A model generated the notes under the pieces. The model was not told the DNA's origin, did not search any database, and worked only from the letters and a program-made list of their open reading frames with translations. Source: Lachnospiraceae bacterium (GTDB taxonomy: Bacteria; Bacillota; Clostridia; Lachnospirales; Lachnospiraceae). From it: DNA of 64,000 nucleotides. Positions 46,661 through 55,611 of this stretch are shown piece by piece; position 1 is the first letter of the stretch, and each line of letters begins with the position of its first letter. The translations under genes were made by a program, and so were the position numbers. The stretch lies in NCBI GenBank assembly GCA_024698705.1, contig JAILQX010000029.1, positions 62,001 to 126,000 on the forward strand. Direction: 5' to 3'.

Positions 46661-47800
46661 TCATTTTATTTTTTTTGCCACAACAACGAATCTTCCGTTG
46701 TTTTCGGTGTTATCACATGTACTTAAGGTTATGAGTTTATCGCCGTACTCGGCGGTCACACCCGTATCATAAAGAGAAAGCTTCTCCATCTCTTCCATGT
46801 TTGAGTAAAACTCATCCTCGCTTGTGGCATCTATGAACTTGTAATATTTGAATACTATCTCTTCCTCGCTGTAGATCTTCGATCTGAAGACGTACATGAT
46901 CTCATATTGTCCTTCTTCGTATATCGTATCGAAGAGGATCACCGGATGCTCTTTGTAATAACTCTCCTTTGCATAGTAATTCAGGTTGCCGAACATCCTT
47001 CCGCTCTTCATATGATGGCCGTATATGATCATGTTATCGTTCGGAAATGCGGGATCGCAGTCCTTGTCAAGAAAGATCGAACCGTTCTTGTCATATTCCT
47101 GATTATAGTTATGGTCGAGATAATAATCGTTGTTGGTCGTCTGCATCACAGGATAATCAATATTGGTATCCTCTATCTTCAGCCAGCCTACTATCCTTCG
47201 GTTCTTTTGATACAGAGCTTCGTACTTCTTTAGTATCGGCGGTCTTGTCTTGTCTTCCTTGGAAAGAGTCACGGAATACTCCTGACCACTTGCCTTATCG
47301 TCTATGAGTTCCGTAAGCTGGTCGGTCCTCATATCGTTTTTTGCATACTGGCTGCCGTAAAATATAAGATATCCTATGCTTACGGCCGCGACCAAACCCA
47401 TCAGTGCGATAAACAAGCCTCTCTTACGATTGCTCCTGTTCATGGCATCCATGATCTCACGCTGCATATCGTCATCATAGTCTTCCAGCCTTTTGATCTC
47501 TTTGGGCTTTTTCTCTTTCTTTCCCTTGTTGTCCTTCTTGTCCTTAAGCGACTGTTCAGTCCCCGCCGTTCTCTTAAGCTCATCTATCAGATCATCCAAC
47601 TCATCGAGAAAATCATCCCCTATGACAGTTTCAAACCTGTATCTTCCCGCTTCGATATTATCGCGCATTCTTTTGACATCTTCGACATTTGTCATGTCGA
47701 GTCTTTCCTTCATGCGGTCTATAACGGCGGCATCACGCTTGGCGGCATTGTATCCGTCAAGGTCCCTGAACCTTCGCCCGTTTACTTCCAATTCAGCCAT
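46661..47800 (-). CDS. srtB: Class B sortase with long N-terminal cytoplasmic extension
   Basis: 379 residues, about 130 more than a usual sortase B. Residues 1-126 are charged, helical and cytoplasmic (KRDAAVIDRMKERLDMTNVEDVKRMRDNIEAG...). They are followed by a transmembrane helix at ~128-148 and an extracellular sortase domain. Catalytic residues: His262 in YGHHM, Cys362 in TLSTCDNTENNGRF and Arg370. YPVMQTTNNDYYLDHNYN and DKDCDPAFPNDNMIIYGHHM are class B motifs. It is the last gene of the ABC-ATPase unit and ends in a terminator. Probable substrates are the two LRR proteins with (S/T)P(K/D)TGD signals just downstream. Confidence 0.93.
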   Translation of the reverse strand: MAELEVNGRRFRDLDGYNAAKRDAAVIDRMKERLDMTNVEDVKRMRDNIEAGRYRFETVIGDDFLDELDDLIDELKRTAGTEQSLKDKKDNKGKKEKKPKEIKRLEDYDDDMQREIMDAMNRSNRKRGLFIALMGLVAAVSIGYLIFYGSQYAKNDMRTDQLTELIDDKASGQEYSVTLSKEDKTRPPILKKYEALYQKNRRIVGWLKIEDTNIDYPVMQTTNNDYYLDHNYNQEYDKNGSIFLDKDCDPAFPNDNMIIYGHHMKSGRMFGNLNYYAKESYYKEHPVILFDTIYEEGQYEIMYVFRSKIYSEEEIVFKYYKFIDATSEDEFYSNMEEMEKLSLYDTGVTAEYGDKLITLSTCDNTENNGRFVVVAKKIK

Positions 47801-47823
47801 TTAGCACCTTATTTGAGGTAATT

Positions 47824-48369
47824 TTACTGCTCCTGTGTTGTGTCCGCTTTAAGCTGATCAACATCCATCACAAGACTGTCAGCGTAGTAGCTGACTATTT
47901 TATAAACATTGTTATCGCCTTCGACTCTTGCAAAATACGTTCCGTCAACTCCGAAGAAATCACCGATATAAAATGTGGTCTGTACCCCGTCACTTGTAGT
48001 AAAGCTTACGGTATAATCCGGGGCATCAAGACCGTACTCCGACAGATCCGTAACATCCTCCAGGGTTGTACTCGCATTGAGATTGGCGGCAAATCTGAGT
48101 ATATCTGTAACCTTGTCCTGATCAAGTTTTATGCTCTTATCATTTGCAAGATACCATGTATCACCGTCTCTCGTAAGTTCAACGGTCACACCGTCATGCA
48201 TGTACATAAGTTCCTTTACGGAACCTACGTCATTGTGAAATACTTCCGTAACGGATACCGAACCTTCTTCGATCTTGGGGGCTCTGAAATATGTAAAATA
48301 TATATAAGCACCAACTGCAAGCAATAGTATTATCAGAAGAGCAATAAACTGTTTCTTTTGCTTTTTCAT
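47824..48369 (-). CDS. DUF4340-type membrane-anchored protein
   Basis: 181 residues. N-terminal membrane helix (KKQKKQFIALLIILLLAVGAYIYFTYF), then a beta-rich extracellular domain (VTVELTRDGDTWYLANDKSIKLDQDKVTDILRFAANLNASTTLEDVTDLSEYGLDAPDYTVSFTT). The family is typically found beside GldF/GldG-type ABC systems, as here (1 base after the permease gene). Function unknown. Lower-confidence family call. Confidence 0.75.
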   Translation of the reverse strand: MKKQKKQFIALLIILLLAVGAYIYFTYFRAPKIEEGSVSVTEVFHNDVGSVKELMYMHDGVTVELTRDGDTWYLANDKSIKLDQDKVTDILRFAANLNASTTLEDVTDLSEYGLDAPDYTVSFTTSDGVQTTFYIGDFFGVDGTYFARVEGDNNVYKIVSYYADSLVMDVDQLKADTTQEQ

Positions 48370-48370
48370 A

Positions 48371-50506
48371 TTATTTGCGTCTCCTCTTTTGCCAGATTAT
48401 GAAACCTGTTGCAAGTAAAGTGATCGGAACAACGACCATAAGAATGATGAATATGATCAGTCCCGCACTGCTGCTTATCATAAACGGCTCGGCATCCATG
48501 CTCCTTACAGGTACAATGACAGCATTCATCGCATCCTGATCAACGCAGTTGTTTACGATATTCATGAACATCGTAGAGCCCGCATTGCTTGTGATCTCAT
48601 CGGCAACATCCGAAAATACATTGGGCGAAGCGATGATATAAGAAGCACCCGTTGCATCCTGATATCCGCCCTTCTTGGCTACGATACCGATATTGAAAGG
48701 TCCTGTGGGGTCTCCGTCACTGTAATTGAAATCATCGACCGATGTAACGTTCATCTTGTTGAATGATGTCTCGGTACTCATGAGGAATGTCGTGATATTG
48801 ACGTTTTCATCATCATCATTGAAGAACAGCGCTTTTGCATAGGGCAGAAGCACCGGCTTCTTCTCATGTACTCCCTTTGTAACGATATTGTTGTTGGTCG
48901 CACCAATGATGTAATAAGGCAACTGGTAATACTGCTGCATATCGACTATAAGTCCGTTAAGCACTTCGATATTATAGTATTTAAGGATCGTATTGAAGTT
49001 GGGCATATTGGTGTCAAGATCATCAACAACACCGAGTGTGAGGAGTACGTTTCCTCCGTTATCGAGATAATCCGTTACCTTCTTCGCATCATCCTTTGAG
49101 AGATCCGAATTGGGGGCATTGATAATGAGCATCTGGCAGTCATCCGGTATCTCCTTGCCAACAAGCGAGATGTCCTCGATCGTAACATTATTTTTCTCAA
49201 GCGCATCGAGATAACCTTTTTCAAACTGCATCTCATCATGTCCCGTTAGGTTGTATACCTTTGCGGTAAGTCCGGTCCTAAGATAATTGATACCTGATGT
49301 AACCTTTCCTTCTATGTCGTAGCTGACCGTTGTCGTAGGCGTATAATCATCCGCATAAGAATAATCGGTTATGTATAATCCTTCGTAATCGATATATTTG
49401 CTTCGATCCTTTGTTTCAAGGAACAAACTGTTATAGGTAGGTGTATCCTTGGTGTATTTCTCATAGAACTTCGGCGATTTATCAGGATCTTTGTATACGA
49501 TGCTTATATGCTTGTCATAACTTGCATAATTATTAAGTATCCTGTCAACGGCTTCATCCTTATTCTCGGAAGACGCATATACATAGATCGTTATATCTTC
49601 CTGATATTCGTCAAGAAGATCCTTTGTCGCATCGGTGAGTGAATACAGCTTTGTCTTTGTAAGATCAAACTCCGTATAATCCTTTGAAATCCTCTTTATT
49701 CCAAGGTTTGCAAGGATCGCCAGGGCAATGACCATAACGATCATCGATACGCTGAATGCACCGAATGAAAAATTCTTGACCGATACGGTGTATCTTCTCT
49801 TCTGGATAGACTGTGTCGTAAGGAAGATAAATACAACTATAACGGAAATAAAATAAACAATTGCCTTAATATCTAATATACCGCTTAGGAAGCAGTCAAA
49901 TCTTGTTGAAAAATCCATTATCGAAAGAACCTTTGCAACAAGCTGAAGGATCTGGTTCTCTGAATTATTAAGCAGATCCATGATACCCGCAAGGATATAG
50001 ATGACAAACATCGTTATGATATTGAGTATGGCGGCTATGACCTGACTCTCCGTAAATGATGAGATGAACAGGCAGACCGCTATACATGCGCAGCCGTAAA
50101 GGAAGAAACCGAGCATGGACAGAAGATTGATAGCCCAGTCAATATCGGCATATTTTGCGATCAGAAGCAGAAATGCACCGATCGAAAGTGTTGTTATCCC
50201 AAGTATGGAAGCCATCGCAAGGTATTTGCCCACAACTATCTCTCCAATACTTACGGGACTTGTAAGTGTCAGCTGATCGATCTTGTTCTTTCTCTCATCG
50301 GTGAGTATCCTCATGGATAATACCGGGATCGCAAATACCATTATGATAAGCAGTGATACAAGTACTCTCAAAATGTCGGGAAAACCTCCGACAAGGTTAT
50401 ATGCTCTGAAATAAAATGATGACATGAAGATCATGCCTGCAAGGAATACCCATCCAATAACATTTTGGAAGAAGCTTTTGAATTCTCTCTTAAATACCGC
50501 AAACAT
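48371..50506 (-). CDS. ABC permease fused to GldG-type domain (711 aa)
   Basis: Residues ~1-235 hold about six transmembrane helices in the ABC2-type permease pattern (MFAVFKREFKSFFQNVIGWVFLAGMIFMSSFYF; KNKIDQLTLTSPVSIGEIVVGKYLAMASILGITTLSIGAFLLL). A further helix follows near 250-270, then a ~400-residue extracytoplasmic GldG/auxiliary domain (LTKTKLYSLTDATKDLLDEYQEDITIYVYASSE onwards) and a final membrane helix (SSAGLIIFIILMVVVPITLLATGFIIWQKRRRK). This matches fused GldF-GldG exporter proteins. Substrate unknown. It abuts the ATPase gene at 50507. Confidence 0.9.
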   Translation of the reverse strand: MFAVFKREFKSFFQNVIGWVFLAGMIFMSSFYFRAYNLVGGFPDILRVLVSLLIIMVFAIPVLSMRILTDERKNKIDQLTLTSPVSIGEIVVGKYLAMASILGITTLSIGAFLLLIAKYADIDWAINLLSMLGFFLYGCACIAVCLFISSFTESQVIAAILNIITMFVIYILAGIMDLLNNSENQILQLVAKVLSIMDFSTRFDCFLSGILDIKAIVYFISVIVVFIFLTTQSIQKRRYTVSVKNFSFGAFSVSMIVMVIALAILANLGIKRISKDYTEFDLTKTKLYSLTDATKDLLDEYQEDITIYVYASSENKDEAVDRILNNYASYDKHISIVYKDPDKSPKFYEKYTKDTPTYNSLFLETKDRSKYIDYEGLYITDYSYADDYTPTTTVSYDIEGKVTSGINYLRTGLTAKVYNLTGHDEMQFEKGYLDALEKNNVTIEDISLVGKEIPDDCQMLIINAPNSDLSKDDAKKVTDYLDNGGNVLLTLGVVDDLDTNMPNFNTILKYYNIEVLNGLIVDMQQYYQLPYYIIGATNNNIVTKGVHEKKPVLLPYAKALFFNDDDENVNITTFLMSTETSFNKMNVTSVDDFNYSDGDPTGPFNIGIVAKKGGYQDATGASYIIASPNVFSDVADEITSNAGSTMFMNIVNNCVDQDAMNAVIVPVRSMDAEPFMISSSAGLIIFIILMVVVPITLLATGFIIWQKRRRK

Positions 50507-51682
50507 TTACTTCTCCTCCTTTGCATCGGTCTTATCGGTTTCATCTTCGATTTTTGAAGCTTCATCGGAAGCTTCTGCATCCGGCGTTTCGCTTTCAGCA
50601 GTTTCGGCCGTTTTGTCGGCATCGGCATTCTCTGCTGTCTTATCGGCTTTGTTCTTTTCTTTTTCTGCCTTCTTTTCTGCCTTTGCTTTTTCTTCCTCAG
50701 CTTTTCTTGCAGCCTCTTCTTCGGCTTCCTTCTTCTCAAGCTCATCGACATGTCTGTCGTCGGTCAGTTCAAGGAAGATATCTTCAAGAGTCTTGCTCGA
50801 TGAAACAAGTCCGTATATCGTTATATCTTTTTCCACAAGTTTTTTACACAGCTCGGAATTGATATCTTCGCCTTCATTAACCGAGATGACACATTTAACT
50901 CTTCCCTTCTGCTGTGAATCCGTCTTGTATGACTTAATGTTCTTTATCTGTGAGACAACGCTTTCAACAGTCTTCTTATCTCCGCCGAGTGAAAGCTCGA
51001 TCGTATTGCCTTCACCGAGTTCTTCCATAAGTTCAGCCTCTGTACCGCCGGCAACAAGTCTTCCTCTTGCGATTATCATGAGTTCATCGCATACTTCCGC
51101 AACCTCACTTAAGATATGTGAACTTAAGATCACGGTATGATCCTTTTTAAGATTTCTGATCAGCTCCCTGATCTCGATTATCTGCTTTGGATCGAGTCCG
51201 ACTGTGGGTTCATCGAGTATGATGACCTCCGGGTTTCCGAGCATTGCCTGAGCAAGACCGACTCTCTGTTTGTAACCTTTTGAAAGGTTCTTGATCAGTC
51301 TGTTCTGCATATCAATGATGAAAGTCTTCTTCATTACATCATCGATCTGTTTGTTGCGCTCTGTCTTCTTAACATTCTTAAGCTCGGCAACGAATTTAAG
51401 GTACTCTTTTACTGTCATGTCCTGGTACAGCGGCGGTAACTCCGGCAGATATCCCATGCATTTCTTTGCTTCTTCGGCTTCCTTAACGATATCATGTCCG
51501 TTGACCGTAACACTGCCGTCACTTGCCGCTATATATCCGGTCATGATATTCATGGTAGTGGTCTTGCCGGCACCGTTGGGTCCCAAAAAGCCGTAAACCT
51601 TTCCCTTTTCTATTTCAAAGGAAAGATTTTTAACAGCATAATGATCCCCGTACTTTTTTGAAATGCCGTTCACAGTAATCAT
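50507..51682 (-). CDS. ABC transporter ATPase with acidic/basic coiled tail
   Basis: 391 residues from ATG 51682, with AGGAGG 7 bases upstream; the longer open frame has an AT-rich leader. Nucleotide-binding domain (residues ~1-215) with GPNGAGKTT, LSKGYKQRVGLAQAMLGNPEVIILDEPTVGLDP, plus a C-terminal DUF4162-like region. A highly charged tail (KKEAEEEAARKAEEEKAKAEKKAEKEKNKADK...EDETDKTDAKEEK), the last ~75 residues, is unusual for this family and likely disordered or coiled. Partner permease overlaps, so it is the same transporter. Palindrome at 51715-51731 upstream. Confidence 0.92.
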   Translation of the reverse strand: MITVNGISKKYGDHYAVKNLSFEIEKGKVYGFLGPNGAGKTTTMNIMTGYIAASDGSVTVNGHDIVKEAEEAKKCMGYLPELPPLYQDMTVKEYLKFVAELKNVKKTERNKQIDDVMKKTFIIDMQNRLIKNLSKGYKQRVGLAQAMLGNPEVIILDEPTVGLDPKQIIEIRELIRNLKKDHTVILSSHILSEVAEVCDELMIIARGRLVAGGTEAELMEELGEGNTIELSLGGDKKTVESVVSQIKNIKSYKTDSQQKGRVKCVISVNEGEDINSELCKKLVEKDITIYGLVSSSKTLEDIFLELTDDRHVDELEKKEAEEEAARKAEEEKAKAEKKAEKEKNKADKTAENADADKTAETAESETPDAEASDEASKIEDETDKTDAKEEK

Positions 51683-51714
51683 AATACTTCCTCCTGATAT
51701 TATTAATTTCAACA

Positions 51715-51731
51715 GATCATACAATATGATC
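51715..51731. promoter_or_regulatory. 17-bp palindrome upstream of the ABC/sortase unit
   Basis: GATCATA-CAA-TATGATC, perfect 7-bp arms, 33 bases before the ATPase ATG. Possible operator for a regulator not encoded in the window. No clean promoter hexamers are seen; weak -35/-10 candidates overlap it. Confidence 0.4.
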
Positions 51732-51781
51732 AATATGTGAAGATTATTGTATAAAAATGTGAAAATTTTGTGTTCATACAA

Positions 51782-51808
51782 ATTCCATGAGCCTGAAGCT
51801 CATGGAAT
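51782..51808 (-). terminator. Terminator after leuS
   Basis: Perfect 11-bp stem ATTCCATGAGC / GCTCATGGAAT, loop of 5, with a weak T run (TTTG) on the minus strand. It lies 9 bases after the leuS stop. Confidence 0.62.
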
Positions 51809-51816
51809 CGTTTGAT

Positions 51817-54243
51817 TTATTTGACTACAATATTTACTATCTTACCCGGAACATAAATTTCCTTTACAACTGTCTTGCCGTCTATAAATTTTGCAACTCC
51901 AGGTTCTGCCTTTGCTTTTTCAAGTGCGCTGTCCTTGTCTTCATCGACTCCGAGGGCAACAACTCCCTTAACCTTGCCGTTTACCTGAACACCGATCTCT
52001 ATGGTATCTTCTTTAACGGCTTCTTCATCATATTCGGGCCATTTTTCGTATGCAATGGTATCCTTATGACCGAGGATACTCCATATCTCCTCACCTACAT
52101 GAGGACAGATGCATGAGAACATCTTGATGAAGCCCTCCGCGTATTCCATGGGACACGTGCTCTTGGTAACCGTATTCATGAAGATCATCATCTGAGCGAT
52201 GGCTGTATTAAAGCCAAGCTGTTCGAAATCCGAAGAAACCTTTTTAACGGTCTTGTGGTATATCTTACAGTATTCTTCCTTATTATCATCAGCGATATTG
52301 GCAGGATCGGTAAAATAATTCCATACTCTGTTGATAAATCTTCTTGCGCCTTCAACCCCCTGAGGGCTCCATGGTTTGCTTACTTCAAGCGGTCCCATGA
52401 ACATCTCGTAAAGCCTTAAGGTATCAGCGCCGTAATCTCTTACAATATCGCTCGGATTTACAACATATTCCGGGAAACGTTTGCCCATCTTGATGCCGTT
52501 CTCACCAAGTATCATACCCTGATGAACAAGTTTCTTAAACGGTTCTTTTACAGGTGATAATCCTTTATTGTACAAAAATCTGTTCCAGATCCTTGAATAC
52601 ATGAGATGCCCTACGGCATGCTCCGGTCCGCCTATGTAAAGGTCTACGGGCATCCAGTGCTCAAGAAGCTTACGGTCCGCAAATTCCTTGTCATTGTCGG
52701 GATCTATATATCTGAAATAATACCAGCTTGATCCTGCACTTCCGGGCATAGTAGAGGTCTCTCTCTTACCCTTTATCCCATGTTCATTATAATTCTTCCA
52801 TTCCGTAGCGTTTTCAAGCGGTGCCTGACCGTTCTTGCCCTTGTAATCCTCAAGTTCGGGAAGTACAACAGGAAGATCCTGTTCAGGTATGAGATGTATC
52901 TGTCCGTCATCGGTATAAACTACGGGTACAGGCTCACCCCAGTAACGCTGACGTGCAAATATCCACTCGCGGAAATGATAATTTACCGTTCTCTTTGCAA
53001 CGCCCATCTTTTCGAGTTTTTGTGTGATAGCTTCCTTTGCATCTTCTACTACCATACCTGTAAACTCTTCTGAATTAATAAGTGTAAATCCCTTGTTAAG
53101 ATAATCGTATTTTTCAAGAGCCGCTTCACTTACATCAGCTCCCGGGCCGTCGATTACCTGGATCATCTCTATGTTATGAACCTGAGCATATTCAAAGTCT
53201 CTCTGATCATGACTTGGAACTGCCATAACGGCACCTGTACCGTATGAAGCAAGTACAAAATCACCGATAAATACTCTTACTTCCTTGCCGTTAATAGGAT
53301 TTATCGCATGGATGCCTTTAAGCTCACAGCCTGACTTGGTCTTGTTAAGCTCTGTTCTGTCCATATCATTTTTCTTGAGAGTCTCAGCTATATAAGCCTC
53401 AACCTCAGCCTTATTCTCTATCCTGTCCATAAGGCTCTTAACGATATCTCCATCGGGGGCAAGAACCATAAATGTGATACCGTAGATAGTCTCTATACAT
53501 GTCGTATAGATACTGAACTTTCCGCCGCCGACTATCTCAAACTCAACTTCCACACCTTCGGAACGTCCTATCCAGTGACGCTGCATATCTTTTGTGGATT
53601 CGGGCCAGTCTACCTCATTAAGTCCGTCGAGCAGCTCTTCTGCAAATGCGACCTGATCGATGACCCACTGTTTCATCATCTTTCTGACTACAGGGTATCC
53701 GCCACGCTCTGACTTACCGTCAATAACTTCATCATTTGAAAGTACGGTACCCAGTTCCTCACACCAGTTAACCGGCATATCTACAAGCTTAGCATAGCCT
53801 GCCTCATAAAGCTTTTCAAAGATCCACTGAGTCCATTTATAGAACTTGGGATCTGAAGTAGCAACACATTTTGACCAGTCATAATCAAAGCCGAGCTCTT
53901 TAAGCTGCTTTGAGAATGTCTTAATATTCTCCTGTGTAAATCCGTTGGGATGATTACCTGTTGTAACGGCATATTGCTCAGCAGGCAGGCCGAATGAGTC
54001 ATAACCCATGGGATGCAGTACATTAAAGCCCTGCATACGTTTCATACGCGAAACGATATCGGTAGCGGTATAGCCTTCCGGATGACCTGCATGAAGACCC
54101 ACGCCTGACGGATAAGGGAACATATCAAGCGCATAAAATTTGGGCTTGTCAAAGTCCCATACATCAGTCTTAAAAGTCTGATTCTCCTCCCAGTACTTTT
54201 GCCATTTTTTCTCAACCTCATGATGGTTGTACACAACTGACAT
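51817..54243 (-). CDS. leuS: Leucyl-tRNA synthetase
   Basis: 808 residues, start MSVVYNHHEVEKKWQKYWEEN. HIGH signature seen as LHAGHPEGYT near residue 48. CP1 editing domain follows in the middle (IYTTCIETIYGITFMVLAPD, GTGAVMAVPSHDQRDFEYA). The KMSKS loop is changed to GIKMGKRFPEYV. The tRNA-binding C-terminal domain ends IYVPGKIVNIVVK. ATG 54243 is preferred over GTG 54252, which would overlap the GGAGAG Shine-Dalgarno. Good promoter upstream (54289-54317); no T-box leader seen. Single-gene unit ending in a hairpin terminator. Confidence 0.97.
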   Translation of the reverse strand: MSVVYNHHEVEKKWQKYWEENQTFKTDVWDFDKPKFYALDMFPYPSGVGLHAGHPEGYTATDIVSRMKRMQGFNVLHPMGYDSFGLPAEQYAVTTGNHPNGFTQENIKTFSKQLKELGFDYDWSKCVATSDPKFYKWTQWIFEKLYEAGYAKLVDMPVNWCEELGTVLSNDEVIDGKSERGGYPVVRKMMKQWVIDQVAFAEELLDGLNEVDWPESTKDMQRHWIGRSEGVEVEFEIVGGGKFSIYTTCIETIYGITFMVLAPDGDIVKSLMDRIENKAEVEAYIAETLKKNDMDRTELNKTKSGCELKGIHAINPINGKEVRVFIGDFVLASYGTGAVMAVPSHDQRDFEYAQVHNIEMIQVIDGPGADVSEAALEKYDYLNKGFTLINSEEFTGMVVEDAKEAITQKLEKMGVAKRTVNYHFREWIFARQRYWGEPVPVVYTDDGQIHLIPEQDLPVVLPELEDYKGKNGQAPLENATEWKNYNEHGIKGKRETSTMPGSAGSSWYYFRYIDPDNDKEFADRKLLEHWMPVDLYIGGPEHAVGHLMYSRIWNRFLYNKGLSPVKEPFKKLVHQGMILGENGIKMGKRFPEYVVNPSDIVRDYGADTLRLYEMFMGPLEVSKPWSPQGVEGARRFINRVWNYFTDPANIADDNKEEYCKIYHKTVKKVSSDFEQLGFNTAIAQMMIFMNTVTKSTCPMEYAEGFIKMFSCICPHVGEEIWSILGHKDTIAYEKWPEYDEEAVKEDTIEIGVQVNGKVKGVVALGVDEDKDSALEKAKAEPGVAKFIDGKTVVKEIYVPGKIVNIVVK

Positions 54244-54288
54244 GATAAACACTCTCCTTCATATCACAGATATATTCAAACATGATAT

Positions 54289-54317
54289 ATTGTATTTTCT
54301 TTAGGCAAATATGTCAA
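54289..54317 (-). promoter_or_regulatory. Promoter of leuS
   Basis: Minus-strand TTGACA (54312-54317), 17-base spacer, TACAAT (54289-54294), about 40 bases before the ATG. Confidence 0.72.
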
Positions 54318-54321
54318 ATGT

Positions 54322-54352
54322 AAAAAGGGACGCGGGTTTTCCCGCGTCCCTT
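54322..54352 (-). terminator. Terminator after the aldo/keto reductase gene
   Basis: Perfect 12-bp GC-rich stem AAGGGACGCGGG / CCCGCGTCCCTT (54325-54352, loop of 4) followed on the minus strand by a T run. Confidence 0.93.
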
Positions 54353-54374
54353 ATAACTTTATCATATTTTGCTT

Positions 54375-55496
54375 CTAACTTTCCAGTTTCATCGCTGCTT
54401 CCTGTAAGAGTTCAATGATAGGAAGATGCTGAGGACACACGCTCTCACACTGACCGCATGAAATGCACTGACTTGCAAGACCCGAATCTGCCGTGAGTCC
54501 GTTGTAGAAGAATTTAGGTCTCATGTCATCCGGAAATTTGCGTATCGTATTGAGTGCACTGAATATATCCGGTATCTTTATACCCATGGGGCAGCCATCC
54601 GTACAATATCTGCATGAAGTACAGGGAACCTGCGGTGTGTCGAGCATTATAGCTACAACCTTGTCTATAAGCGTCTTGTCTTCGGGTGTTAGCGGCTCAA
54701 AATCTGTAAATGTCTTAAGATTGTCTTCGACCTGATCCATATTGGACATACCGCTTAAGATCGTTGTGACACCCGGAAGGCTTGCGACAAATCTCAACGC
54801 CCATGAAGCGATGGACATATCGGGTCTTGCTGCCTTATACATGGCTTCAAGATCGGGATCCATCTTTGCCAATGTTCCACCCTTGACGGGTTCCATGATG
54901 ATCATCGGCATATTACGCGCCTTAAGTATATTGTACAGTTCGCCGGAATGCACCAGTTTGTTGTTCCAATCCGCGTAATTGAGCTGTATTTGTACAAATT
55001 CGATCTCCGGATGAAGATCGAGTACCTTCTTAAGTAGCTCGGGTGTGCCGTGGAAAGAGAATCCGAAATGCTTTATCTTTCCTTCTTCCCTCTTCTTTAT
55101 GCCCCAATTGAAGCAGTCAAGTCTCTCATAAGTATCATAATTGTTACCGTCTTCAATGCTGTGGAGTAGGTAATAATCGAAATAATCCAGTCCCGTCCTG
55201 TCAAGCTGCTCGTTAAAGACCTTATCCCTGTCATCTTCATTCCTGAGAGACCATGCGGGAAGTTTGCTCGCTACAGTAAATGCTTCTCTCGGATATCTCT
55301 TTACGATGGCCTCTTTTACCATCTTCTCGGAATTGCCTCCGTGATATACATATGCTGTATCAAAATAATTAAAGCCGGCTTTAAGATAAGCATCAACCAT
55401 ATCGCATACATGCTCAAGATCGATAACTCCGTCTTTCTCCGGCAATCTCATCAGCCCAAAGCCAAGCTTGGGCATATTTGCTGTATCAAGCCCCAT
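54375..55496 (-). CDS. Aldo/keto reductase with C-terminal 4Fe-4S domain
   Basis: 373 residues. An AKR barrel comes first (GLDTANMPKLGFGLMRLPEKDG, GFNYFDTAYVYHGGNSEKMVKEAI; catalytic tyrosine in the AYVYHG motif and lysine in ASKLP). The C-terminal ~90 residues carry two 4Fe-4S motifs, CTSCRYCTDGCP and CISCGQCESVCP. This arrangement is common in Clostridia and in ferredoxin-linked or PduS-like reductases, but the substrate is unknown. Extended -10 promoter at 55558-55566; strong terminator at 54322-54352. Confidence 0.93.
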   Translation of the reverse strand: MGLDTANMPKLGFGLMRLPEKDGVIDLEHVCDMVDAYLKAGFNYFDTAYVYHGGNSEKMVKEAIVKRYPREAFTVASKLPAWSLRNEDDRDKVFNEQLDRTGLDYFDYYLLHSIEDGNNYDTYERLDCFNWGIKKREEGKIKHFGFSFHGTPELLKKVLDLHPEIEFVQIQLNYADWNNKLVHSGELYNILKARNMPMIIMEPVKGGTLAKMDPDLEAMYKAARPDMSIASWALRFVASLPGVTTILSGMSNMDQVEDNLKTFTDFEPLTPEDKTLIDKVVAIMLDTPQVPCTSCRYCTDGCPMGIKIPDIFSALNTIRKFPDDMRPKFFYNGLTADSGLASQCISCGQCESVCPQHLPIIELLQEAAMKLES

Positions 55497-55557
55497 TAAT
55501 AACCTCCTATATCATTCTGTATTCCCATAAGTAAGCGCCTATCGCACTCTTATACGT

Positions 55558-55566
55558 ATTATAACA
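55558..55566 (-). promoter_or_regulatory. Extended -10 promoter of the aldo/keto reductase gene
   Basis: Minus-strand TGTTATAAT, about 60 bases before the ATG at 55496. Confidence 0.5.
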
Positions 55567-55611
55567 TCAAATCGAGATTAAAAATGGACTAATTTTATAT
55601 AATAATACACA

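Noticed and set aside
54243..54374. T-box leader upstream of leuS
   Set aside because: The promoter places the start about 40 bases before the ATG, and no specifier, T-box sequence or antiterminator is seen; the nearby hairpin is the terminator of the upstream gene.
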